A stretch of 64,000 bases of DNA from Hexactinellida sp. DTS-2022 (Eukaryota; Porifera; Hexactinellida). The position numbers and the translations under genes are program-made. The notes below the pieces were generated by a model. That model was not told where the DNA came from. It saw only the letters and a program-made list of their open reading frames with translations, and searched no databases. Numbering within the stretch: the first letter of the stretch is position 1; each line of letters starts with the position of its first letter. The stretch is taken from NCBI GenBank assembly GCA_028753945.1, contig JAPNXP010000009.1, positions 5,704,001 to 5,768,000 on the forward strand, written 5' to 3'. Shown one piece after another: positions 55,614 to 64,000 of the stretch.

Positions 55614-55714
55614 TGATGATCTGTACGCCACAATTTGTGGGCCATGCATGCCCATGGATAACAGTGGCGACAACGCACAACTAGTCCACAATATACATAC
55701 CACTCAACTCTTTT
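55614..55714 (+). pseudogene. Decayed 3' end of a third PhyH-like copy
   Basis: GATGATCTGTACGCCACAAT then TTGTGGGCCATG reads DDLYATICGP, matching DELDTTICGP near the C terminus of the two intact genes. The following MPMDNSGDNAQ, VHNIHTTQL can be aligned to MQQWEITHHNRHTAKL. Only the last ~35 codons remain. Confidence 0.7.
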
Positions 55715-55762
55715 AACAATAAATTTAGCCCATATACTATGTTAGTAGCGCTAATTCAAACA

Positions 55763-55818
55763 AATTTCCTATTTCAGTAGTAACAGATTCTATTCTGTTA
55801 CTACTGAAATAGGAAATT
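55763..55818. repeat. Hairpin with 25-bp perfect arms
   Basis: 55763-55787 (AATTTCCTATTTCAGTAGTA..) pairs exactly with 55794-55818 around a 6-nt loop. It lies in the 3' flank between PhyH copy 1 and the convergent LRR-EGF gene; it could be a small foldback element or stabilise one of the convergent 3' ends. Confidence 0.9.
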
Positions 55819-55829
55819 CCACAACCACC

Positions 55830-55885
55830 AAAAGATAGTGCCTCCAAGGAACATGCTGTCGGCACAGGTGTAATTTTAGATTTTA
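55830..55885. repeat. Left arm of inverted repeat flanking the LRR-EGF gene
   Basis: GATAGTGCCTCCAAGGAACA then TGCTGTCGGCACAGGTGTAA and TTTTAGATTTT. Its reverse complement, with one small indel, is at about 59518-59572. The arms are ~50 bp and lie ~3.6 kb apart on either side of the gene at 56359-59076. Confidence 0.85.
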
Positions 55886-56358
55886 GATGTATAAATCTGA
55901 ATTTATCAAGATATTACACAGAACATTAATAAAGCTGATTAGTTTCATTAATCTTGAATTACGTAGTTTTGAATTATAGAAAATAAATATTAAATAGCAA
56001 TAGCTGTCATTTACATATGGTCATTATCCTGAATATTTAAAAATCCGTTCGAATCTATTAAAAAGGTATCTATTCCATTTATCTACAAATACAATGCATT
56101 AAATTAAATAAAATTCACAGAGTGAATGGTTCTTAGAAGTAGATAAGTATTCAACAAAATATTTAATCTAGAATTATCACAACAATTAGTCATATATGGT
56201 GGGTAAATACAAGGCATTAGGAATACTAATAAACTAACACAACTAAAAACTAATAATGATAGAAATAATTAATAGACACATACTAGAGGATAACAAAACT
56301 AGGGAATCATCTTAATAAAACCATTTATGATAAATTATATTAATATATCAACAAATAC

Positions 56359-59076
56359 TTAGTCAGTATGCATATTAGCAATAGGAGCTGGATAGAGCTC
56401 AACAGAGTTATCACTGACGGTGTCATCAGCAGTATTCACCTTATCTAGGAGCATAGCAGTTTCGCTCACATCTTGTGAAGCCACTTCATATACTCCGTCT
56501 CGCTCAATTGGATGCGGCTGGTACACTGCTTGATAGCTGTTCTTCTTAATGAGACCTCGCATAAACATAAAAATAACAGAAAAACCAACCAACAAAGCAA
56601 CTATTAAAAGCACAAAAATTACTAAAATAACCAATAAATAACTGTTAACATCAGCCGATGTGTTTGTTGTCGACACTCGATCTTCAGTTATATTATAACT
56701 GAGACACGAAAAACTACCATCTGAGTTCAAACAAGTACCCTGACAACCACCATTATTTGATAGACATTCATCAATATCCAAACATTGGTTCTGATGTATC
56801 AATTGGTATCCTTGATCACAAGAGCATAGATAACTACCTTTCGTGTTCTGACATTTCATTTTACATAAATGCGTTGCTTGCTCGCACTCATCGATATCAA
56901 CACAAACGGAATTTCGTTGCATTTGGTAACCTGTGCAACAGCTACAAGAAGGATCGTGTTCAACAGTACAAGATTTGGGATAACCAAATTCATTGCATTC
57001 ATAGGACTCTATTGTTGCCATATCAATGCTAAGACAGTAAAAGCTACCATTGGAATTAATGCAGACACCCTGACAACCTCCATTATTGAACAAACACTCG
57101 TCAATATCCAAGCACTTGTTCCCGTCCACTAACTGATACCCTTCATTACAAGAGCATTGGTAGCTCCCTTTCCTATTATGACACTGCATATCGCATACAT
57201 GTAATGATTCCAGACATTCATCAATGTCAACACAGAGGGAGTCTGTTGACTTTTGATAGCCTGGGCAACAACCGCAAGTTGAATCAGGTGGCTCAGGACA
57301 TGAGCTAGGTAAACCGGATTCAGCGCATTCATAGGATTCAACAGTGGAAATATTGATGCTAAGACATGTAAAACTCCCGTTGGTATTCAAACAAAGTCCT
57401 GTACATCCACCGTTATTGACAAGACATTCGTTGACATCTAAACATTTCGTCTCGTTTACGAGCTGGAATCCAATATTACACGAACACTGGTAGCTTCCTT
57501 TGATGTTATGACAATTCATGTCACAAGTGTCAGTTGATTCCCGACATTCATCAATATCAACACATTGAGAACGGTTCAAAAGACGATACCCATCGCAACA
57601 AATACAATTATTATCAAGTGGATTTTCACAAGACTTAACACAACCAGTTTCCCTACATGCATAAGATCCTATTAAATTAATGCACGTCTCATCATTGAGA
57701 CATTGGTCTATTCCCAAAGCACACTCATCAACGTCTTCACACGTTCTATCATCAGCTGACAACTGATATCCGGTGTTACAGTAGCATTCAAAAGATCCAA
57801 CAGTATTATTGCACTGATGTTCGCATTTAGCTAGTCCCAACTGACATTCATCCTCATCGTAACATTGTCCAGCGTGTGATAAACTGAATCCGTCAGCACA
57901 AGTGCATGCATAACTATTCGCTGTGTCACGACACACTAATTCAGTGGGACATGAAATGGATTTACTGAAGCAATTATAAGATTTATCTACCGTACAGTTT
58001 GTATATAGAGATTGTGAGTTAATTGTGGTTCTATACACTTTCCCAGGTTCGAGGCAATAAGCAGATTGAATTGATAGACTGTATTTAGAAACAACAGATG
58101 TCCACCGTAAACTACAGTCACAGAAGAATGGATTGTCAGCAATGATGTATCTCAGGCTAGCCAACTGCTCAAATGGATATGGAGATAGTGTACGATATGA
58201 ATTGTAATTTATTTGCAATGAAGTGAGTGCATTGAGTTTGTACAATTTACTTAATGGGAATAACGGGTTTCCACTTAGCGACAAAAATTTCAAACTTGTC
58301 AGTCCATCAAATGCATTATCACTCACTTCATCTATGCCATTTCCATCAAGATCTAGATATGTTAAGCTTCTAAGATCCTTAAAGATATTTGGTTCAAGTT
58401 TCTCAATCTTATTACCTTCTAGTCCCAAATGAGTCAATCGTGTTAATCCGTGGAATGCATATAGAATATCTGTCATATCTGTTCTAATGAGGTCAATTGT
58501 CCTTAAATTGGTCAAACCACGAAATGCGTCATTAGTTAATTCAAATTTCCATGTCAAGGAACCAGATGGTGGATTTACATACAAATAACTCAATTGACTC
58601 AGCCTAGTGAATGTCTGTGGATATTTGAAGTCGAGGAATGCATTGGCATACAGGTATTTTAAATTTGGAAAATAACTGAAGATGAATGCCTGATTGAAAT
58701 GATATGATTTGTAATAGAAATATAAGCTAGTTAGCGATGTATGCACTTTAGTTGAATTTATTTGTACATAAGATGTACCGTAATTATAGAAAATGAGCTG
58801 CGAAAGAGTACTTGGAAGATTTAGCTCTAAATTAATTTCACCACTGAAATAAATGAATATATAGTAATAATTATAATTTGAACTTCGATAGTTTGTTGCA
58901 CAATAAGTCAATGTTTCAGACACTCTTGTGTTACTATAAAAGTAGCAGTAATAAGACCCGCAATAATTGCCGCTACTTGAATAAGGACGACAATATCCTG
59001 CACCCTGAGCGAATAGAGTGAAAATACCAAAAACTAATAAAACAAACCTTGCAACCATCTCGCACACAATTATCAC
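56359..59076 (-). CDS. LRR-EGF transmembrane receptor-like protein
   Basis: 905 aa, single exon. The signal peptide spans about residues 1-26 (VARFVLLVFGIFTLFAQG; ATG at 59076 or 59058). Leucine-rich repeats run from ~75 to 300, e.g. RLTHLGLEGNKIEKL and SLKFLSLSGNPLFPL. A C-terminal LRR cap has NPFFCDCSLRW. From ~370 to 790 there are EGF-like domains, mostly calcium-binding (DIDEC, DVDEC, DVNEC starts). The last part is three repeats of a two-EGF plus CCxGYQ-spacer module of ~112 aa. The transmembrane helix SYLLVILVIFVLLIVALLVG lies near 800, followed by a ~90-residue tail with YQPHP and YEVASQD tyrosine motifs. Likely cell-surface recognition or adhesion. It converges with PhyH copy 1; the related gene at 62302 is on the other strand. 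Confidence 0.9.
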   Translation of the reverse strand: MIIVCEMVARFVLLVFGIFTLFAQGAGYCRPYSSSGNYCGSYYCYFYSNTRVSETLTYCATNYRSSNYNYYYIFIYFSGEINLELNLPSTLSQLIFYNYGTSYVQINSTKVHTSLTSLYFYYKSYHFNQAFIFSYFPNLKYLYANAFLDFKYPQTFTRLSQLSYLYVNPPSGSLTWKFELTNDAFRGLTNLRTIDLIRTDMTDILYAFHGLTRLTHLGLEGNKIEKLEPNIFKDLRSLTYLDLDGNGIDEVSDNAFDGLTSLKFLSLSGNPLFPLSKLYKLNALTSLQINYNSYRTLSPYPFEQLASLRYIIADNPFFCDCSLRWTSVVSKYSLSIQSAYCLEPGKVYRTTINSQSLYTNCTVDKSYNCFSKSISCPTELVCRDTANSYACTCADGFSLSHAGQCYDEDECQLGLAKCEHQCNNTVGSFECYCNTGYQLSADDRTCEDVDECALGIDQCLNDETCINLIGSYACRETGCVKSCENPLDNNCICCDGYRLLNRSQCVDIDECRESTDTCDMNCHNIKGSYQCSCNIGFQLVNETKCLDVNECLVNNGGCTGLCLNTNGSFTCLSINISTVESYECAESGLPSSCPEPPDSTCGCCPGYQKSTDSLCVDIDECLESLHVCDMQCHNRKGSYQCSCNEGYQLVDGNKCLDIDECLFNNGGCQGVCINSNGSFYCLSIDMATIESYECNEFGYPKSCTVEHDPSCSCCTGYQMQRNSVCVDIDECEQATHLCKMKCQNTKGSYLCSCDQGYQLIHQNQCLDIDECLSNNGGCQGTCLNSDGSFSCLSYNITEDRVSTTNTSADVNSYLLVILVIFVLLIVALLVGFSVIFMFMRGLIKKNSYQAVYQPHPIERDGVYEVASQDVSETAMLLDKVNTADDTVSDNSVELYPAPIANMHTD

Positions 59077-60096
59077 AATTCAAAATATCAGGGACGAGTT
59101 AAACTATTCATATCATAATATATACGTAGATCTTAATTAATAGTAGGTAGATACAGATATGGGGGCGGGGCGCGGGGGGCGTGTAGATTTGGAATTCAAT
59201 AGCAATTATATCAGATTTCTTAATCCCTATAGCAATACAATATTTGTTATTTACGTATGTATTATTTGAAGCTTATCAATTAAAAAGTTTTTGAGGTGTA
59301 ACGGTAGTAGAGTCCAAATTGTTAGGGCATCTTATGGTTCCACTTTTTATGTTAATAATAGTCTTACTAAGTGACAGCAGTAATTACTGCATATTAAAGG
59401 TCAAAATAATTAAGGCTAAGCTAACCTTTGTAAAACTAAACCTTTGTGTAAAATTGAAGATATATGTATATCACAAATCATTCCTTAACACCTTACTATA
59501 GTGATGATGAAATGACGAAAAAATCTAAAATTACACCTGTGCCGACAGCATGCTTTTGGAGGCACTATCAATCCACCAACTACCAAAATATAGTGAAAGA
59601 ACATTCTGCATAATTAAATTATTATATAAAATATCGCTATAAATACTAATCTATGCGAAGTATGTAGTGGGAGGTTTGTGTGTTCCTCGGACACAGGGGC
59701 GTAGCCAGGGTTTTGGATTGGGGGGTCCTCAGGGACGTTGCCAGGATTTTTCACCTAGGGGGGGCACAGAAATTGCCATGGAGCGAAACATTATATTGGT
59801 GTTAAATCTAGCAGTTGATGTTGCCAAAAACTATCCGATAAAGATGAAGCTTTCTAGTTTAATGTCCTGTAAAGTATGAAAATGTTTTGGTTTGTGTAAT
59901 TCGTTTCAATATAAGAGTAGATTAACATTTTAGACGAGCGAGCGAGAAAAACAGTATGTTTTATCCACTCAGTCGACAAATATTGCCAATGGGTCTTGAC
60001 AATTTGAAGTAGTTTCCAAATCTGTAGAAGGTAATAATTCGTTCTACATAAAGGCCTGACAATATAAAATATCAAATACTGTTACTTTGCCTAGCA
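59077..60096. other. Spacer with right inverted-repeat arm
   Basis: Contains a G-rich run (59160-59182), the right arm of the inverted repeat (59518-59572) and a GGGGCGTAGCCAGGGTTTTG segment (59696-59715) that resembles the end of a widespread hAT-type MITE. The last ~55 bp are duplicated from the 5' flank of PhyH copy 1. No gene. Confidence 0.6.
59518..59572. repeat. Right arm of inverted repeat flanking the LRR-EGF gene
   Basis: AAATCTAAAATTACACCTGT then GCCGACAGCATGC and TTGGAGGCACTATC; reverse complement of 55830-55885 with one short indel. Confidence 0.85.
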
Positions 60097-61155
60097 ATGT
60101 CCCTCTCCCTCGAGCTAAATGAACTGAGTGAGGTAGTGAAGAAATGGATAATCCCATACACTCCAGGCATGTTGACAGAGAAAGAACTCGACCAGTTCTT
60201 CTCAGAGGGTTATGTGATAAAACACGGTCTCTTCTCGAAGGAGGAGTTGCAACCTGCGATTTCAGAAATTGAGAAGTTAGTGGACGATCTCGCTAACTTA
60301 CTATTCAAAGCAGGAAAGATCAAAGATCTGTGCAAAGACTCAGGTTTCTACCAACGACTGATCCGCCTAGAAGAACAATCTCCACTTGCGTCCGTTGTTT
60401 TGATTAAAACTCAGATTTTCCCTCCTGCATTTTGTGCCCTAAATGGACATCCCAAACTACTGTCAATCGCTAAACAGATCCTAGGCCCCGAAGTGGCAGC
60501 ACACCCCGTATGGAACCTGCGAACCAAGACGCCTCAGCACGAGGAGACCGTTGTGCCCTGGCATCAGGACGCGGCTTACATGAGCAAGGAGTGTTGGGAG
60601 GATCTCCAGGTGACTGCTTGGATTCCTCTGATCGATACGACGGTTAAGAACGGTTGTATGCAGGTGGTGCCAGGGGGACACCGAACGGGACGTGTTCTGA
60701 CACACACTGGTTGCACGGGAGAGACCTGGTACATTGAGATACCAGCTGAGACAGCTCTGAAAGAGACGGGCATTGACATGGAGAAGCGAGCAGTGACTTG
60801 CGAAATGCCAATGGGCTCAGTGCTACTCTTCAACAACCTTCTCCCTCATCGCAGTATTCCCAACACCAGCACTGATATCAGGTGGAGTATAGACCTCCGT
60901 TGGTGCAACCCGAAACTCCCAACAGGTTTCTACGGACTGAAGGAGTGTTTGCCTCTCTGCAGCCAAGGGACCGACTTAGAGGTTGATTGGCATAAGTGGG
61001 CTAATTTAGGTAGGACCAGTCTTCAGGATCAACACTGCTCTGCTGACGCGAACAAAGAGAGTGATGAGCTGGACACTACCATTTGTGGGCCATGGATGCA
61101 TCAGTGGGAGATCACGCACCACAACAGACATACCGCTAAGCTGGCTTCTAAATAG
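60097..61155 (+). CDS. Phytanoyl-CoA dioxygenase (PhyH) family protein, copy 2
   Basis: 352 aa, single exon, about 95-96% identical to copy 1 at 54392. The catalytic H156, D158 and H251 and both candidate Arg residues are unchanged. Differences cluster near residues 97-103 (PHASVLLHKTQ against PLASVVLIKTQ) and in the C-terminal segment just before SDELD, where ~10 residues differ. The variable patch at 97-103 lies in the region that shapes the substrate pocket in PhyH enzymes, so the copies could differ in substrate (inference). 3' flanks diverge right after the stop. Confidence 0.9.
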   Translation: MSLSLELNELSEVVKKWIIPYTPGMLTEKELDQFFSEGYVIKHGLFSKEELQPAISEIEKLVDDLANLLFKAGKIKDLCKDSGFYQRLIRLEEQSPLASVVLIKTQIFPPAFCALNGHPKLLSIAKQILGPEVAAHPVWNLRTKTPQHEETVVPWHQDAAYMSKECWEDLQVTAWIPLIDTTVKNGCMQVVPGGHRTGRVLTHTGCTGETWYIEIPAETALKETGIDMEKRAVTCEMPMGSVLLFNNLLPHRSIPNTSTDIRWSIDLRWCNPKLPTGFYGLKECLPLCSQGTDLEVDWHKWANLGRTSLQDQHCSADANKESDELDTTICGPWMHQWEITHHNRHTAKLASK

Positions 61156-62301
61156 ATTCCGTCTATACGCTTAATGTCACTAGGACGCATAGTGTTTAGA
61201 TTAGTTTCTCAACAATTTGCTACATTTATTTTTGTAACCCAAATTTAATAATTTTTATAGCCAATCATGTACATAGTCCATTATAGAGAGTTGAAGGAGC
61301 GGACCTTGCAGCACGCTCACAAATCTCACAAAATTAGTTCCAAGTAAAATTAGGAACGAACTTAACTCCAGCTCCAGCATACACGCTCCTCAAAAATGGA
61401 TTAGCTTCCGCTCCTCAATAATTTTTCGAGCTTTTAACTCATAAATTGTTGAGGTTTTTCCAACAAAACTATTCTCATTCAAATGTCTATGGATCTGAAA
61501 TTATCGGTTGCATTGGATACTAGTTCTTTTTATATACAGTCAGGTTCTTTTATTATTAACATTCAAGGGATCAAAAATTGTGTTCATAATAGAGAGACTT
61601 CATAATAAGCGAACTAAACTTAATACAAACCCTATGCAGTGTTCATCCAGGCATTTAGGCAAGGGGGGCACTTAGGATCCAAGAGGGGATAAAAATTCCA
61701 CTGGAAAGGTATTCACCAATGTTTAAAAGTAATAGCAATTGAAATTTGTTCATGTTTATTTGAGTCTTGTATATACAGTCGACTCCGTTTAATTAATAGA
61801 GCCACCGGTTAATAGATTTCACTGCTTAATTTAATCGGGTCAAAATTTCACAGGATTTATAGGACGGAATTATATTTTGGCTTAAAATATTTCGGTTACT
61901 AGATTTCTTCGCTTAATCGGGTCGAAGCAACTTGATAGCAAAATTTCTCCCAATAACACAATTGTAAACAGGAGTGTATCATATATCAAATTCCTTCTTG
62001 ACATAATTTATCCGACATTTTTACACGAAAAGAAAATAATTTAAAGTTTGGTAAATTCTACACAAATATCAGTTTATACTTTTTGTCTAGAATTATAGTA
62101 CATATTACTTTGCATAGTAAACTATAGCGCAATTGCTATTGACATTGACACCAATGTAACACCATCAAATCAACACTTATACACTTCCTATTATAATATT
62201 CCCATATCACTAAAGTAGTAGTTTCCTACGATAACCAATTTGAATAATTATTTATAAATAACTTCACCTTTCAATCTGTTCCTTGAATATTGTAACATTT
62301 C
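61156..62301. other. Spacer with repeat fragments
   Basis: AT-rich, no gene. About 61290-61440 has GGAGCG/CGCTCC-containing repeat sequence. At about 61775-61930 is pogo/Tigger-like sequence (ACAGTCGACTCCGTTTAATT, CGGTTAATAGATTTC, TCGCTTAATCGGGTCG-like). The right end of that element was not identified. Confidence 0.55.
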
Positions 62302-63850
62302 ATGTTTCTATCGATCCTATCCTTTCCTATTTTTCTGCTACTCTGCAGTTTTACCCCTGTGGTACACGGAATTTGCGATGAGGCAGAATTCACTTGTGAT
62401 ATTCTTCAACCTACGTACAGTTCTTGTACAATCAGGGCATCTAACGGTACCTGGACAAGTTACCTTATAGAGAAGTGTTCTGGTGAATTAGCAGAGACTG
62501 GAAGAACTTCTACTAGATTTAATTTGTATTTGCCTACAAATAATGAAACTATCACACTGGATATAGCTGGAGGTATAACCACATTCTATTTGTATGTTTA
62601 TGATACAATCTCGATTGAATTCAACAAGACTCAAATTGACATCCTCGCTCTATATTTAGCTTTTGCTACATACAATCGGGCTGTCATATATTTTCCTTAT
62701 GATTTCTTAAACTATATGCCAAGCCTTGCATATCTAGATATACGAAATGTTGAATTCGATCGTTTTCCATACTTAAACTCGACAAGTTTAACACAAGTGT
62801 ATCTTTACTACCTTACGCTACCTAATTTCGTAACCTTTCTGCCGTCCATGCTAATTCTGCCTAACTTGCATGGGTTAGGATTGTTTCAATATGAAGACGC
62901 ACAGTGGTATCATGCTATTCCCAGCAGTTTCGATAATCATACTCGTATTGAGCTTTTATATTTGACTGGAATACAACACCTCTATAGTTACCAGTTTGCT
63001 AACTTGACACGTTTGAAAAGATTGTATTTGACCAGATTTTTCACTGATTTCACATTTGAAGATAACGCACTATCTGGATTGGATGGATTGACATATTTAT
63101 CTACTCTGTACTTGCAAACAAATTTAGATTTCGTTTTCAAAGAGACCTTTCCTAGTCTAATACTATTCGATTTACGCTTTTCAACTATAACTACACTCGA
63201 TCAGAAATTCTTTGAAAGACCGAAAGAATTATCCAGTATAACTGGTTATTCTGTTCCATTCCATTGTAACTGTGAGATGACATGGGTAATGGGTTAGTCA
63301 TGTTGTTAACAATCTGGGTTGGACAGTTAGTGGCACGTGCGCAACCCCTTCCAGTTTGAATGGAAACTTAATAAGTAACAGTTCCAATTTCATTAACTGT
63401 CCCAATAATCAATCTTATCATTGCTTCAATGATACTTTAATTTGTCCTCCTGAGATTAACTGTGTTAACACAGTAGACAGTGCGTACTGTGACTGTGGAG
63501 ATGGATACACAGTAAATGCAACCAACAACTTATGTGTGGATACAAACGAGTGTACTGGTACCAACAATTGTGAACATAACTGTACTAACACCATCGGTTC
63601 CTATACATGTTCCTGTTTATCTGGTTTCACTCTTGACCCCCCTCATTTCTGTCAAGATATTAACGAGTGTTCTACTCCCGACAACTGTGAACACAACTGT
63701 ACTAACACAGCAGGTTCCTACACATGTTCCTGTATGTCTGGTTTCACGCTACAATCAGATTTGTCATCCTGTGTATCTGGAGTTAGTCAGCTGACTGCTC
63801 CTATACTCCTTGCACTCCTCTCTCTACTCTTGCAAGCCTCACTTCTTTGA
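62302..63850 (+). pseudogene. LRR-EGF surface protein with probable GPI anchor, frameshifted
   Basis: The first frame (62302-63297) has a signal peptide (LSFPIFLLLCSFTPVVHG), diverged leucine-rich repeats and the start of the LRR cap (PFHCNCEMTW), then stops at 63295-63297. The reading continues one frame over from about 63290 to 63850: cap end (SGTCATPSSLNG), an EGF-like domain, two EGF domains (TNECTGTNNCEHNC, INECSTPDNCEHNC) and a C-terminal hydrophobic tail (APILLALLSLLLQASLL) with no cytoplasmic part, like a GPI-anchor signal. The break falls at an ATGGGTA/ATGGGTT 7-bp tandem duplication (63282-63295); one unit less restores the frame across the cap. Sequencing error, a polymorphic allele or a true pseudogene cannot be separated here. 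Relative of 56359-59076. Confidence 0.8.
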
Positions 63851-64000
63851 TTTCTAGTATAGGACTAGCTCTATTTATTCTTATTTATTTTCTAAACTTA
63901 TTTTATAGTTACTAGTCTTTTCGAATTTATATCTTTTATTCATTTCAATGATTTCATTGACCCCTCTCTTTCTATTATTGTTATCTCTTATTATTTGTTT
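63851..64000. other. Terminal AT-rich segment
   Basis: 150 bp after the LRR-EGF stop, T-rich, presumably 3' UTR and flank. Nothing else seen. Confidence 0.5.

Larger units (their letters stand above)
55451..56358. other. Spacer with PhyH relic, T-rich tandem repeat and hairpin
   Basis: Contains a ~18-bp tandem repeat TTTACAGCATGCTTTT (about 55510-55580), the PhyH relic (55614-55714), a hairpin (55763-55818) and the left arm of the inverted repeat flanking the next gene (about 55830-55885). The rest is AT-rich 3' flank of the minus-strand LRR-EGF gene. Confidence 0.65.

Noticed and set aside
59696-59760. GGGGCGTAGCCAGG-type hAT MITE end
   Set aside because: Only one end can be seen; partner and target duplication not found.
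63286-63297. A 12-bp GTAATGGGTTAG 'intron' joining the two LRR-EGF frames
   Set aside because: Far too short to splice, and removing 12 bp does not change frame; the 7-bp tandem duplication explains the shift exactly.
1-64000. tRNA, rRNA or snRNA genes
   Set aside because: No cloverleaf-compatible A/B box pairs or rRNA/snRNA core sequences were noticed on reading, but a covariance-model scan was not possible here.

Overview
This window looks like nuclear DNA of an early-branching or invertebrate animal. Genes have GT-AG introns, with several introns as short as 54 bp. Intergenic DNA is AT-rich and coding DNA is noticeably more GC-rich. Recognisable genes include the animal-type families SF3A2, LSM3, a GKAP1-like protein, HELLS/LSH, a CLINT1-like epsin, a CYP26/CYP120-like P450 and LRR-EGF receptors. 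Gene density, short introns and one giant Calx-beta/cadherin-like adhesion protein would fit a sponge, but the sequence alone does not fix the phylum. All identifications come from reading the sequence and from memory of the families; no database search was run.

Layout. 1-571: 3' end of an AtuA-like gene. 882-2811: SF3A2 (three exons). 3193-4569: GKAP1-like (two exons). 4855-5187: LSM3. 6892-11866: a duplicated pair of unknown tail-anchored proteins, with a MULE transposase relic and a foldback element between them. 11867-15709: gene-free, repeat-rich DNA with Helitron-like repeats, extended palindromes and GCGAAGC mini-hairpins. 15710-16561: SLC25 carrier. 17757-20381: HELLS in one exon. 21564-24623: CLINT1-like gene (three exons), with a possible RNase P POP5/RPP14-like gene antisense in intron 2. 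24970-26814: unknown 614-aa protein.

28080-54172 is the centrepiece. I reconstruct an 11-exon gene whose spliced frame is open for 6,621 codons. It encodes a signal peptide, two Calx-beta-like domains, an uncharacterised linker, one clear and one degenerate P (proprotein-convertase-type) domain, about 30 tandem cadherin-like repeats of three classes, a transmembrane helix and a proline-rich tail of about 300 residues. One exon is about 17.2 kb. Its central part is a higher-order repeat of about 2.82 kb (three class-1 plus three class-2 domains), present three times. Three intronless same-strand genes (a P450, a RING/zinc-finger protein and a small membrane protein) lie inside its 3.8-kb intron 7.

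54392-63850 holds two near-identical phytanoyl-CoA dioxygenase-like genes alternating with two LRR-EGF surface protein genes. The second LRR-EGF gene is broken by a 7-bp tandem duplication.

Mobile DNA is almost all short non-autonomous elements: hAT-type MITEs with 8-bp target duplications, pogo/Tigger-like MITEs flanked by TA, foldback elements and Helitron-like repeats. Many sit in introns. One hAT MITE lies only 6 bp past the SF3A2 intron 1 splice donor.
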